In this document: positions 1 to 11,739 of the stretch, piece by piece
Numbering within the stretch: position 1 is the stretch's first letter
Layout of the letters: every line of letters starts with the position of its first letter
Origin: Metarhizium brunneum
Lineage: Eukaryota; Ascomycota; Sordariomycetes; Hypocreales; Clavicipitaceae
Direction: 5' to 3'
Length of the DNA stretch: 64,000 nucleotides
Assembly: GCF_013426205.1 (NCBI RefSeq)
Contig: NC_089422.1
Location: 2,604,001 to 2,668,000 of the forward strand
Notes under the pieces: model-generated
What the model saw: only the letters and a program-made list of their open reading frames with translations
Told to the model about the DNA's origin: nothing
The model's database searches: none
Made by a program: the position numbers and the translations under genes

Positions 1-2344
1 AACGCCGCGAGAAAACTTGCCGAGTTTTCGCAATCTCAGGTGTTGAGATTACTTTACTTGGACTGTTTGACAGCGCTGAAACATTGAAACATTGGGTGAG
101 GCCCCTCCTTTTTATTTGGTTTTACTAGTAATTTACATATTTATTAGGGCGGCGTCTACCTGCATCTTGACTGCTGCGTACTTGAGAGTAAATTATGCAT
201 ATTCACATGAACTTTGAGTGAAAACTATCGACCAATACATTCAAGAAACTCACGCTGGAGGACTGTCGACAGCCTCTCCCGCTCCCAGCTTCCTCGATGC
301 CGCAAACAAGCCCCCCTTCCCCCAAGTGTGGGAAAGGTTGCTCGCCAATGAATGAATGCCTTTGGACGGAAACCATGGTCTGATAACTACCTACTAGGTA
401 GTGATCTTCCCGAGCATGGTTTTCTGCAACCCTGGCGTCACATCGCCACACTCTCGTAGTTCACTTACTAGTCGTCCTGGATTTATGCAGTGGCAAAAGG
501 GCAAAAGAGACAGTCACACAACGTGAATGTGAATGATCACGATTACCGCATCATTTAAGCTAGACATGGTGCTACGGCTTGACGAGTGCGTGCAGCAAGC
601 TGCTACGCTCGTCCGTTCGGGGCATGGCATGACATTATGACATTACAATGCCTGCCACGCCTCCGCTACCTACTTTACAGTTTCTTTGCCTCGCCGGAAG
701 TCTAGTCGATCTATTGCAGATCTGCATGGGCTACTGGTGCGGTATTGCAAGGAAGGGAACTTTGTCAATTCTGTTGCCTCCCACAAGCTTCAAATCCCCA
801 GACCATCGACATGAGCTAAGGGACAGAGCCCGGCCGAGAGACTGAATGTCCGTTGCACGTAGCGCCAGGTCCGGCATGCGGCCGAGTAACGGTCCACGTT
901 CTCTCTCTCATTTGAGCAAGCGGAGTAACAAGCTCCAGTTGGAGTGCAACACCAGACTGAATCCTCTGGCTTCTTCTCATCTCATGGCCTCCGGCCGTTG
1001 CACTAGACTAGCAACTTGCGAAGTCGATCCTGGACTCATGTCCATGTCCGTCCGGAGTACATAAGGTACCTTAGGTACGGAGTAGGTACATATACAGCCC
1101 AGGGTAATTGCGCTAGTATTTGCACCGATACATGTCGCGCCCAATTTTAATTTTTTTGTTTTTTTTTTGGACGAAAAAAAAAAAAAAAAAAAAACCTCGT
1201 GTGCATTTTCCCCTCTCTGATACCCCTAGGGCCCTAGCAGACAGCTGAGATGGACGGACTATCGAGTCATCGGAGCATCTCGCGCATGCACAATGCGACT
1301 CATGTTCACCTTCGCCTTGGTCCTTCGTACAGCGCTGGGCTCGTATGAATTGATCTGAATTTTCAACGCCGGTCGGCAACACCGCGATGCAGCCGCAACG
1401 CCTCGACAGGTTTCCTAGCAAAACTTCCAACCAGCTGATTTTCTAGAACCCTTCCCGCCTTGGCTGCCCTGGGCGTATGACTAGGTTTTGCCAGGTTTTT
1501 CACAGGGCTCCGGGACCAGGGTGTTTTCAATCTTCGTCCAATCTCCACTCTGGACGGCCATGCCGACGCACACGCGGAGATCGGCCGACAATGGAGCGCC
1601 AGGCCCAAGAACCGAGAGCCACTTGATTCGATCGGGAAGCCTTCCCCCCTTTTTATAGCCTTCCGGTGCGAGATGCGCCGAACGTACAATGCATGTATAA
1701 ACCGTAGTCATACGTTGCATGCCGGTTGAGCTACGATAACTGGGACAAGACCAAGACTCCCAGAACAAGCTGTACTGATAGAATCAACACAACACCTCCT
1801 CTCCGCATCGGCTGATTCCCAAGTAATACATCAACACATCCCCTCCCTGTTAAACTTCAACATAGCCATGCTCGGATCGGATGGGACCCATTTAAAATGC
1901 TGCGGCTTGCGTCGGACGCGTCGAAATCGGAACAAACACCAAAAAGTATTGACTGTTTATTGAGTAGCACGCGGCGTCCTCTCCTCGGCAATGAGAGAAA
2001 TTTTCTGCGCCATTCCAATCGCCATAAGCAGACAAGTCAATCATGCCACCAGAGCTGCTCTGCATTCGATTGTATTTCATTTCCTGTCTTTGATCGCCCA
2101 GTCACGAAAAAGCAACAGGTGGAAACATCAAACTTCAATTTTGGTTGCTTTTATTCATTTAGGCAACTGAAAGCCACCTAGCCACTTCGGGTATCTAATT
2201 ATGCAAAACTCCTCCCGAACACCGTGCCATACATGCGGTTGCACAAAAAAAAGTAGCGAAGGACACAGAATAGAAAGGCCTCATAATAAATGTTGAGAAC
2301 AAGAGGAGGCAGACAGAACATAATGATGTAAGGGAGGAAAGACA
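1..2344. other. Gene-poor stretch, no supported gene
   Basis: Only short overlapping open frames occur here and none has a recognisable domain or a good intron structure. The stretch holds an oligo-T/oligo-A hairpin at about 1148-1195, a 12-bp AAGGTACCTT-type palindrome at 1062-1073 followed by TACGGAGTA at 1076-1084, and the 3' flank of the SUMO protease gene. Confidence 0.6.
1148..1195. repeat. Oligo-T / oligo-A foldback
   Basis: Two T runs (7 and about 10 nt) are followed by a GGACG spacer and an A run of about 20 nt, so the strand can fold back on itself. It may be a simple homopolymer pair or the trace of a poly(A)-tailed insertion. No flanking target-site duplication was recognised. 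Confidence 0.6.
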
Positions 2345-5300
2345 TTAGTAAACACGAAGGTCGAACTCTCCCGTGAAACCCCCGTTCAAAAGCATACTGG
2401 CCAGTCTGAGACGTTGCTGTGGCATGTCTTCTGTAGTATAGGTGTCAATTGGATTCAGGCCCAATGCAACGCACATCCCATTGGTGATGGTGTGTACACC
2501 GCAGTCGTACCCATTGGTTTGTACTGGTGCTTCGTGTTGTGTCACCTTCCACTCATCTTCCACAAAGGTCTCCGCCAGAATGTATTTGAGCCACCCTAAA
2601 CCCAAACTAATGTATGTTTGTGAACCTCGTGGGTTCAAGGAATCCATATGTGCTATCGTCTTTTTGCTTGGCCGAATGACGAGGAGCGTCCAGTGTGAGC
2701 TCTCGCAAATGGGGAGAAGCAGGGTATCCACATGGAGGAAGTTCTTCTTTTCCACTCCATGGCGTCGGAGAGTTCTTTCGGATTTGGTGAATCCGTTCTC
2801 CCGCAAAAATTTAAAGAAGAAGGAGGACATCGCAAGACACTTGCGGGTGCTCTTCTTGACATCCTTAATGCCAGCAGCCGAATTAATGGATTGGTCCAGC
2901 CAATTGAGACAGCCATTGACGATTTCATCGTTAAGCCACTCTGTAGCTTTCACGACTTTGGCGAAGTCGTGTCGTCTGAGATCAATGCCGTCTCCTGTTT
3001 TTGCCAGCGTAGTTCGAGGTGATTTGCGGAGAGTTTCTTGAGCCCGCTCTTGCCAGTGGTCACTGAGTGGTGATACGAGAGGCTGCTCTGGAGCTCGAAG
3101 ACCCCCTGTTCTGGCGAGCTTTTCTTCAAGTTCTTGACGGGCGCGCTCCTCGGCATACTTCCTGGCGTCTTCTGCTGCTTGCTGGGCGACCTGTTCTTTC
3201 TTAATGGCAATGCCAGCCCTGGTGTCGTCGCTGATGGCTAGTGACTCGATGGACGAAACTGACAGCATTCTCTCGATCGCTAGCGAGGGATCAATAGCGT
3301 CATTGGCGGGCGGCTTATGCTTCGATATTTTAGCCCCATGAAAAATTGAATTGACATGTCGATTTGTTTGTTGAGCCCGGAGATATTCCCATTCATCTAC
3401 ATCCAATTTATCATCGGCAGGCCCCGACTGTCCAAGCTTAATATTACCAATGAAAACTGGATCAGTAGCGCGATCAGAGCTGGGAAGCAGTCTGCGGATG
3501 TCCAGTCCCAGATGCGTTCGTTGCCGAGGAGTGATAGTGCCTTCGGTAAAACGCACGGCCTTTGGGGCGCGTGTCATGGTGAGCCGCTTCGGTGCTTTGC
3601 GGTCCTTCAAAATAGATCTTACAACTCCGACATGGGCTGTTGTGAGTGGCTTCTTTCCGATGAAATCTGTGCTGTAGTCGTTTTCTATGTTGCGGTGATC
3701 GTCGCTTGGTCCGCAGTACTTCGTCTGGAATTCCTCCGGTGTGAGACGAGATATCTCGGCCGCAAAAAATTTAGCTCTCAAGCGGTCAGTCTTGGTTGAA
3801 CCCCTTTTGGAGATGCGAGGAGGTGGTTCAACGCTTAGCGAAGGCAAAGGGGGAACTTCAGGCTCGACTAAGCCGACATCGTGAAACTCTGAGTCAGCCT
3901 CGGGGAAGGCTCCGGGGAGGACTGGGCAGGCGTAGTCTGGGTCCACTCGTTGAGGAGGCGGGAAATACTCTAGAAGTCGTTCGTGAAATTGTTCAGACTG
4001 CACATAACTTGGCAGGACGATGTTGTGCTGAACTGCTGCCATGTCGAGGACCACTCGATCAATCATGTCGGCTGGCATAGGATAATTCACCAATTCGTCG
4101 CTCAGTTCAAGAATGGATTTCAACACAACAAAAAGGCTTGGGTCGGATAGAAACCTCCTGATTCGTGCCGCTGTCTCCAGCGTTTCTGATGAGGGAGAGT
4201 TTGGCCAAACCGTTGGTGCTCTATGGTGCTTATTCTTCATCTTGATGAAACTGCCAATTTCATAGACAGTGTTCAAATAAGTCATCATCGACCGCCATGA
4301 GTAGAACCAGAATCTGCAGAGATCCACGCCATCGCATCCTGAGCTGAGCGCGTTGAGATCATCAGCGTTATCCGCCAAGACCGGTAAGAGTGGTTTGAGG
4401 AGTTTGTTCATCTCTGCACGCGACGGATGAGCAAGGAGGATAGAGCTGGCTTTGTCAAAGCAATGACGGAAGTGGCTGTAGCGGGAAAGCAGTGAGTGAA
4501 GGCCATCTCGATCCAACCACTGGAAGTCAGATTTCTCAGAAGTGAGCTTGACGCGCTTCTTGGCGACATCGAGACCGGATGGATCTTTGATCTGAATATA
4601 GGAACGAGACTCGGACACTTCGTAGGCTTGATTATACACTGGTTCAGATGTCAGCGTCATGTATCAAGCCAAAGCAGGCAACGAAAACGAGGTACGTACA
4701 AAGTCGGCTGAATATACCGGTCAGATCTGAGAAGGTGGACAAGATGTTGGTCATCATCCCGGTGATGAGTTCTGGAAGAGGTTTTGCGTGGGACATGTGC
4801 GCCTGGAGCGGGAGAGAGTAAGTGTAAGTTTATGTCGAACCTGTGTTTGGAATACACTTACCTGGATTTCTTCCTGGAACTTGGACTCGGACTCCGGGAA
4901 AAACCCTGTGCGAGAGATAGAAATAGATGATGGAGGATTGGTATGAGTCGAGTTTTGAATGGCAGCAACCAGATCAACCTCGAGGTCTTCAGCGCGACGT
5001 TTGTTTGTACGAATTCCATTGATTTCAACAAATACTGTATTCGGGTGCTCGGGGGGGCGAAGAGCTCGTGGTGCAGGACTTGGCTCTTGGGGTGCCCGCT
5101 GTCTATGCAGAGAAGACAACGCAAAACAAATATCTTTTTGTCTAGGATCGGATGGTTCAAGTCGAGGATAGATAGTATCGGCCAGGAATCTTTGTCTGGG
5201 AAAGGATCGTGGGTTTCGGTACGAGTGTGGAGGATTAGCGTTGGCCTTTGGGCTTCGTTCGGTCCGAATGCGTTCAACCGGGGGGTAATGTCTCTTTAGC

Positions 5301-5635
5301 TTGGGGAATCGAGGCAACCAAGGACGTCTAATATTACGCGGGCGGTCAGCACGAATAAATTTTCGTTCAAAAAGCAAGCAAACAGGGAGTATCTTTTTTT
5401 CGTGATCAACAAACGAAGCATCAGAATTAGCAAAAGAGCTCGAAGGGGTATCGGCAGCGGTCTCGGAAGCTTCTGCATCGTCCACGGTGCTTTCCGAATA
5501 AACGAGTGGCAAGAGATTCGCGGGGGCGCCCGAAGAACCGTCTGGGGAGCCGTTGATGAACCAAGAAACGGGCGGGAATATCAGGGAAGGAAGTGACGAG
5601 AGGGAGGAGAGCCAGCCTTGCTGGGACCCGGACAT
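2345..5635 (-). CDS. ULP1: Ulp1-type SUMO protease (peptidase family C48)
   Basis: This is a SUMO-specific cysteine protease that would mature the SUMO precursor and remove SUMO from conjugates, probably at the nuclear envelope or in the nucleus. I read three exons, 5635-4862, 4802-4700 and 4638-2345, giving 1056 aa. Both introns have good signals (GTAAGT donor, then GTACGT donor). The N-terminal 850 residues are low-complexity and basic. The C48 domain runs from about residue 858 to the end: WLNDEIVNG, then His941 in SSHWTLL, Asp958 in HMDSLN, Gln999 in APVQTNG and Cys1005 in YDCGV, so the catalytic residues are complete. No large insertion splits the domain, which favours Ulp1 over Ulp2. 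The ATG at 4660, which opens the longest single frame, lies inside intron 2 and is not the start. The N-terminal exon assignment is less certain than the protease domain. Confidence 0.88.
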
Positions 5636-6999
5636 TTTGTCTTGGTGACAGCGTCAAGCTTGGATGACGAGATATGAAATTCGATGCTTTGAACCTGCCT
5701 AAGAAAGCCGGGGCAGTCGTGATGGCGAGAGGACGATCAAGCGAAGACGGTTCGAAGCAATACGATAGTTGTAGTAGTAGCGGTCGCAAGCGACGATAGC
5801 AATCGAAAAAGTAAAGCGCGGGTGAGCTATAAAGCAAAAGTAAAAGAAGTAGTTCCTACCGAAGCAGTGATGAAAATTCGCAAGAGAAGATGAAAATGGA
5901 GAGATCAAAAGCTCGAGTGGAAGTCGCGTTAGGAGCTTGCTATACGACGTGGACGAGCTGTTGCGTCGCGAGCGCGTTGTTATTGAGTGGCGCGTGGACG
6001 AAAGTTAAAATGAGGCCGTAACCGAGCTGCAGGCGAGAGAGTTCAAGAAAAGGGCAAGTCTAAGCGAGGCGCTGGCGTTGGGGCGCGCAGCTTCGCTGGG
6101 AGGGCCAGTGACCAACTTGAAGCTGTCCAAAATGCCTTGTTGGATAGAGGATTTGCTGGGCTTAGTGGGTGTGGTTTGTCCCTGGAAGAACCTCGGGGCG
6201 ATGGGTTAAGGACTAAGCTGGACCAGACTGCATGCAGACTTCATGTCCACATTAATGGAAGTTAACCAACCAGTGACAGTGGAAAAGCCAGGCCCTACAT
6301 AGCGCCTCTGCCCCTCCCAGGTCTGGTGCTGCCCGCGCTGCCCCTCGCACCCTCAGACTCTCTGAACTGTCAATTATTCTGATTGGCAGAAACTGATCCT
6401 GAGAAGTCTGCACATGGTAGTTAGCACATCCCGGGGACCAGGTAACTCGAGGTCTGAGATCGATCGTGATGGCAGACACAAATTCCGATTGTGTCCGATG
6501 CAACTTGACCGCCAAACCTGTATTATGTATATGAGCAGCAGCTTCGGTCTTCATGTTGGCCTGGCCCATCGGATCCAGTTATGTCTCAGATACTCGAATA
6601 CGTACTAAGAAGGTATAGAGTAACTTACATGATAAATACTCCGAGTTGAAACCATATTTCACATCTTTGATATCCTCCGTTCGCTTCGGCGTTAAAATTC
6701 AGAGCCACTACTATTTGAATACTTTTGAGATAACGACGGGAGGATATGGTCAAACACGATGTTGATCGTAGCGGCATCAATGTATCTATTCTCGCGTGCG
6801 AGTCTTCTTTGCGCGGCTCTTTCATCTGAAACCAAAGAGCCGCTGTACCGCAGCAATAAGATTCATGTTCTAATTATCAAGTCTTCAGCTACGCTTAGGG
6901 CCGTCCTCCGTCAAATGCTCGTCGTCACCCATGCACCCCTCGCCTTCAACATAGTGAACACCATGATATCGACGTTTGCCACATGAACGATCAATTATC
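5636..6999. other. Intergenic, promoter side of ULP1
   Basis: This holds the upstream region of the SUMO protease gene and, at its far end, the 3' flank of the monooxygenase gene. The open frames here are short and mutually overlapping. I see no gene, repeat or RNA. Confidence 0.6.
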
Positions 7000-9194
7000 C
7001 TACAGTTGGGAAGAACCTGCTACTAGGTTCTTGCTGCAGAATGCCGAGAAGTACTCGTTCAACGCGTTCACCGTTCCACTTCCCTCCACGAGACTCACAA
7101 TCACGCCAACATAACCATCAGGGCGAACCACCACCACAGCACCTCTTTCTTCGTCCAAGCCCATCTTGGCATGGGCCGAGGCTCTGGAATTGGGCACCCT
7201 CCGATCCCATATATCATCGGCGTAAATATGATCCCGATATCGTGCTAGAAGCCGGGGTACATCCTTGGATATTTCAATGCTCGATCGCTTGGCGGCAAAT
7301 ATTGTGCAAATGGTGAAGAACAAGCTGTGTGGGTTGTGTCGCTCATGGTGTGATACCGTGTCGACATCTTTTCTGGCATATGCGCCGTAGAAAGAGCGTT
7401 CCGCACCGAGACCATTGGCGAGGTCTTGCAAGGCAGTGTGAGTAACGGCTGGATTTCCGGCAAAGATGAAAATACGGAATGAGCCATTGAGCGGTATCTC
7501 CTGCTCCAAATGTACTACATTTGCATCCACCACTCGTGTAACGTCGGAATTGATGAATATATGACCCGTTCGGAGCTTGGTGCCTTCAGGGTGAATAAGA
7601 GTCGAGTTGGCCTGATGGTTCACTGACCAATTTACCTCATTCGGCCCATAAGCCACGCCATATCCGCTGGTAAACTCACACGATTCCTTAAACATCTTAA
7701 CAAAGTCGTCTTCTTCTGCCTCGCCGCGGTTTGCGGGGCATCCCTCAGTGGCTGCCTCTACTTCCTTGGCCGCAGGAGGCCGCTGAGAAAACAACTTTGC
7801 ATATCTATTATCAAAGTCCAACAGACTTTCCGCGACCCCTTTGCGCTCTATCTCGTAAGTTTTGAGCAGATCGCGGTGTGCAAAGCCTCCTTCGACCGCG
7901 TGTATCTTCCAGGCCAGGTTGAGAGCATCCAGAAAGGCGGTGTTCATGCCTTGACCTGCCTTGGGCTGTACGAGTGTTGCCAATGGACTTCGTTAGCGCT
8001 TAGCCTTTCTCAGGGCAACATTAGGTATGCCGGTTCCGTATAGGGGAGAGATAGATTGGGCTTACACTATGCGTGTGGCATGCATCACCACCCAGAAATA
8101 CGCGCTGGTCTAGGCTGTACCTGTCCGAGATTCCTTGCCCAATGGGGTACACTGAATACCATTCGACGCGCTCCCAATCGATCGTATACGGATGCAGGAT
8201 CTTCTTCGCCGTCTCTTGCACCTCTTCTGACGTAGCTGTCTTTCTTGGATTCCAATCCGGTTCCTCTGAAGACGCGATTTGGATATAGAGTCGAACCATG
8301 TTGTCTTCTCTGGGGATGACCATGATGGAACCGTGGTGGCTGTGTATCGTGCATTTCATCTGCCATGACCAGACTAGATTAGCCACACACTAATCACATG
8401 TCCACTGAAGAAAATCTCGGTCACGTACCTTTATATCAGGAAAATCTGTCTTGACAACGCCATCCATAACTCCCCATACATGCTGTATAGGATCGATGTG
8501 CTTGACTTGGATGTTTAGCAGCCGACGTACGAAGGATCTCGATCCCTCGCCACCAAATAGATATTTAGCCCGGACTGTTTCTGTGGTGGTCCCATCTACA
8601 TGTTTCAACTCAACACGCACGGGGTGCTCAGGGTTTTCTTGCTCGTCGGACTCGAAGTGGGTAATGGTCCATGGCCGCTGTATCAGCACACCGTTCTTCT
8701 CGAGATCATTGATGAAAACATTTTCGATATGTCCTTGGTGTAGCAATGTGGTGAAAGGATAGCGGGCATCAATAAATTTTGGACAACTCGCCCATGTTCC
8801 GGTTCGAACAATGTCGTTACCGGACTTGTCTGGGTTCCAAAAGGCAACTTCGTAAACTCGAGCCGGCTTGTGAGCCATGAGCCCCGTCTTCAGTCCCATG
8901 TTTCGAAGCAGGTCCAACGACCGAGGCTGGATGCCATCGGCTCGTCCAGTTTTTGTCGGCTCTGGGCGGTCGTCGACATGCTTTACTCGATAGCCCCATC
9001 TAGCCAAGCAGGTAGAGAGCATTAGCCCGACTGGGCCAGCTCCCACGATGACTACAATCGTTGGAGTTAGCGTCAGGCATCTTCGCAGACCACGAGACAT
9101 TTTACGAAAATAGAGAGTGGTCTGGAGCCAAGTCAGAAATCATACCAATGTCATATAATTGAAAAGGTTTTCCCTCGACAGCGGGTTCAGTCAT
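7000..9194 (-). CDS. FAD-dependent phenol 2-monooxygenase-like aromatic hydroxylase
   Basis: This is a class A flavoprotein monooxygenase that would hydroxylate a phenolic substrate using NADPH, FAD and O2. I read four exons, 9194-9146, 9051-8429, 8359-8066 and 7965-7000, giving 643 aa, the usual length for the phenol hydroxylase family. The first exon encodes only 16 residues. Joining it across an intron with a CTAAC branch site restores [12 protein letters not shown], with the FAD-binding GxGxxG at residues 20-25. The second FAD motif, [20 protein letters not shown], is split by intron 3 near residue 322. The C-terminal third matches the thioredoxin-like region of phenol hydroxylases. ATGs at 9100 and 7983 lie in introns. 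The protein ends in SQL, a possible weak PTS1 peroxisomal signal. No catabolic partner gene is nearby. The substrate is unknown; salicylate or a polyketide phenol would also fit. Confidence 0.85.
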
Positions 9195-9799
9195 AGTGCC
9201 TAGCAGTGAGCTGGAGGGAAAAGCACTTGTACAGGAAGTGATCGGTATTAAAGAAAGGAAGAGAGGGAGGGGCAAGAAATGGTAGTCTAAAGGATAACAG
9301 CAACCAGGGTGAGTCAATACAGTCGAAAATTGGGAAATAGACGAATGCCAGGAATGCGAAAGTTGCGTTGTGTCGGGGTGTGATGTCGTAGTAATTGACT
9401 CTGTACGCCCGCCTTCAGAAGGAGAGTTTTGGAGACTGTCAGTGACAACTGAAATACTTTGCTATGGTAGAGAGAATGCAGCAGGGGTTTCTAGAGTTGA
9501 GTCTGGTAGGTTGAGTAGACCGGAATTGACAGACCGAGGCGTACGAGGTGCAGAGCTGTATTTATGAATGGAGAAGGCGCGGTTCAATGGTGCAGTGGAT
9601 GTGGGAGTACACGATTTTGGTCAAGAGTGCAGAATACTCCGAACTTCCGATCACATACATGTAATACCAGTTTGCTGGCAAATGCGCAAGCTCCCGACTC
9701 CCAACTCCGAAGCTCGGACAGATATTTGACCACGGTAGCAGTGGCACACTGCCCGAGCAAGTTGCAAGGCCGGCGGCACTTTGCTTGAGGAAGTGCCCT

Positions 9800-9890
9800 A
9801 AAGTACTTACTTAGGTACTCAGTAAGTAGATAAAGTAGGGAGGTGCCTAGCTGGTGCCTGGATGCCTACATGTGCTTACATGTACCTGCT
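9800..9890. repeat. AGGTAC/AAGTAC-word cluster
   Basis: Repeated AAGTACTTA, TTAGGTACT and GGTGCCT words alternate over about 90 nt. The composition matches the clusters near 1060, 10990, 11260, 30510 and 40330, so they are one dispersed sequence class. Confidence 0.5.
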
Positions 9891-10982
9891 CCATGATCCG
9901 TACAGATAAAACGGTTGCCGCGCCACTCCCCCGAGAGCACGGATCGGATGGGTTCAGACACGGCACCCAGGGCGGGAATGGCACTTGAACACGGGAGGGA
10001 TTCAACCAGACACGTTAGACTTTTCAATGTTGAGAAATGGCGGCTTCAGGATGCTGTCATGGACTAGTTCCAGTTGGGCCTGGTGGCAGCAGACAAGAGG
10101 AAGCCAGGGCTCCGGTCAACCAATAGAACAGCAGCGGGGGCGGATGCTGTAAATGAACGTGGAGAATGGGTCAACGGTTGGTTGCTAATAGTAGTACATA
10201 CTTCGTATGTACGTATCACATGTAGCAGGTAGGGCAAGACGCGGGAATAGGAAACGGGAGTCAAAATGGCTTCAGTGACTTCTTGAACTTATAGAGTATT
10301 GGCAGCACCAAACAAGCGGCTGCAACGGTAAACTAGAGCTTACAGCCAATAAAAGCAGAACGACACATTCAATACTTCCCCCCCTAGACCTCGCTCAATG
10401 CAAGAAGACTGTGCAGCATCCGTCCACCGTTATATGCGCGATCCTCCAGCCCTCGCTATCGAGTTTGTGAGTCTTGGTGGAATCTCAGCATGATGAGTAG
10501 TGCACGTGGAGCCTTCACTTTACAATGATGCGTTTCCGGGGTTGTTCTCCTGCTCATCACCGTCTTGTCATATCCCAACTGCAGATTGAATGCAAAAGTA
10601 CTTTTCTTCGTATTGGCGACTACATACTTAAGTACATACACGTTCCCTCCATCATCTGTGGGGAAGCCAGGGATAAATGGCGGGGAGCGCATGAAATTTA
10701 ATATTACTAATAGGATGACCAAATAATAAAGAAGCAGTACTATTAGGCGCCTTGACGGTGTGGTCTCGGGATCTGACATCGGCATGTTGAGGCAGTGGAG
10801 GGGTAGAGGAGTGGAGCCGGTGGCCGAAATGACCGACACGGGTCCGTCATGCTGCATTGCTGACGATCTGGACAGTTGATCTCGTCCGCACAGGCCAACT
10901 GCATAACTTGTACATGTTGACTGGTGTTTTTGAGCAACCCAACATCATCACGAGCACGAAGCCTAGACCACCATATATTAAA

Positions 10983-11129
10983 GCTACCTAGGTACTTAAT
11001 TACCTAGGTACTTACGTACTCAAGTACTCTGTACTTGTGTTGAAAGTGGTAGCCAACGTATAAGTACGCCAGACTTTGGTCAGCTACCTAAGTATCTAGG
11101 TACCTAGGTACTTAACACTTTCAACACAA
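10983..11129. repeat. CCTAGGTAC palindrome cluster with 14-bp inverted arms
   Basis: Several TACCTAGGTA palindromes occur at both ends of this segment. Inside it a perfect 14-bp inverted pair is visible: TTGTGTTGAAAGTG at 11035-11048 and its reverse complement at 11116-11129, about 67 nt apart. The layout resembles a small foldback or MITE-like element, but no target-site duplication was found. Confidence 0.55.
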
Positions 11130-11739
11130 CTTGCTGTCTCTCATTGCGGCCGCCGAAAGGATTCCAACCTGATGGTAGGGGCGTTCATAAGGTACACAGC
11201 ACTCGAGGACACGAGGCAAGGTGTCAGTCAGCGGCATCTCCTGTATCCTGTGCACTTGAGTACCCGGTAGGTACCTTAGGTAAAGCACTTAGAGGTATGT
11301 AGTATCAGGACTGGACTGATACCGGAAATTCATCTTGAATCGGCTGCACACGGGGTTGACTTCTAGTCGCCTCCATCAGTGCTCGGTTTGCAAGAAGTTG
11401 GCAACCAGACCTAACGTGGGTGTATCTATCCTCTTCTTTATTGCTCCCAGCTGGCAGAGCCGCTGCGGCCAGCTGGCAGACTAATTAATAGCTGGTGCAC
11501 TGTGCTTCCTATTTTATAGCAAAACAAACAACAATAATATGCACCGGCTCGTGCCAGTTCTGCGCCGCCTGTTGAAATTCACTTGCGAACCTTACCGGAG
11601 CACTGCATTGCTCGTGTCCTGGGACTTGTTTACCTTCCAAGCCCGCGTACTGCAGTCAGATCGCGACATTACATGAACATAGTCTGATATTCATCTTGAT
11701 CTGCCGCATGTACTGCATGCGCTGAGCAGACACACCTAA

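Larger units (their letters stand above)
9195..11739. other. Repeat-rich gene-poor stretch
   Basis: This is upstream DNA of the monooxygenase and of the uncharacterised gene on the other side. It carries clusters of AGGTAC/CCTAGG words at about 9800-9890, 10983-11115 and 11258-11300. A minus-strand frame at 10456-10857 has one hydrophobic stretch, but nothing else supports it as a gene. Confidence 0.6.

Noticed and set aside
4660..4660. ATG at 4660 as the start of the SUMO protease
   Set aside because: It falls in intron 2. The acceptor at 4639 joins the protease part to two upstream exons with good splice signals.
10456..10857. 133-codon minus-strand frame with one hydrophobic stretch (LIVLLLYYLVILLVI)
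   Set aside because: Possible small membrane protein, but a single helix, no recognisable homologue and AT-rich surroundings make chance the better explanation.
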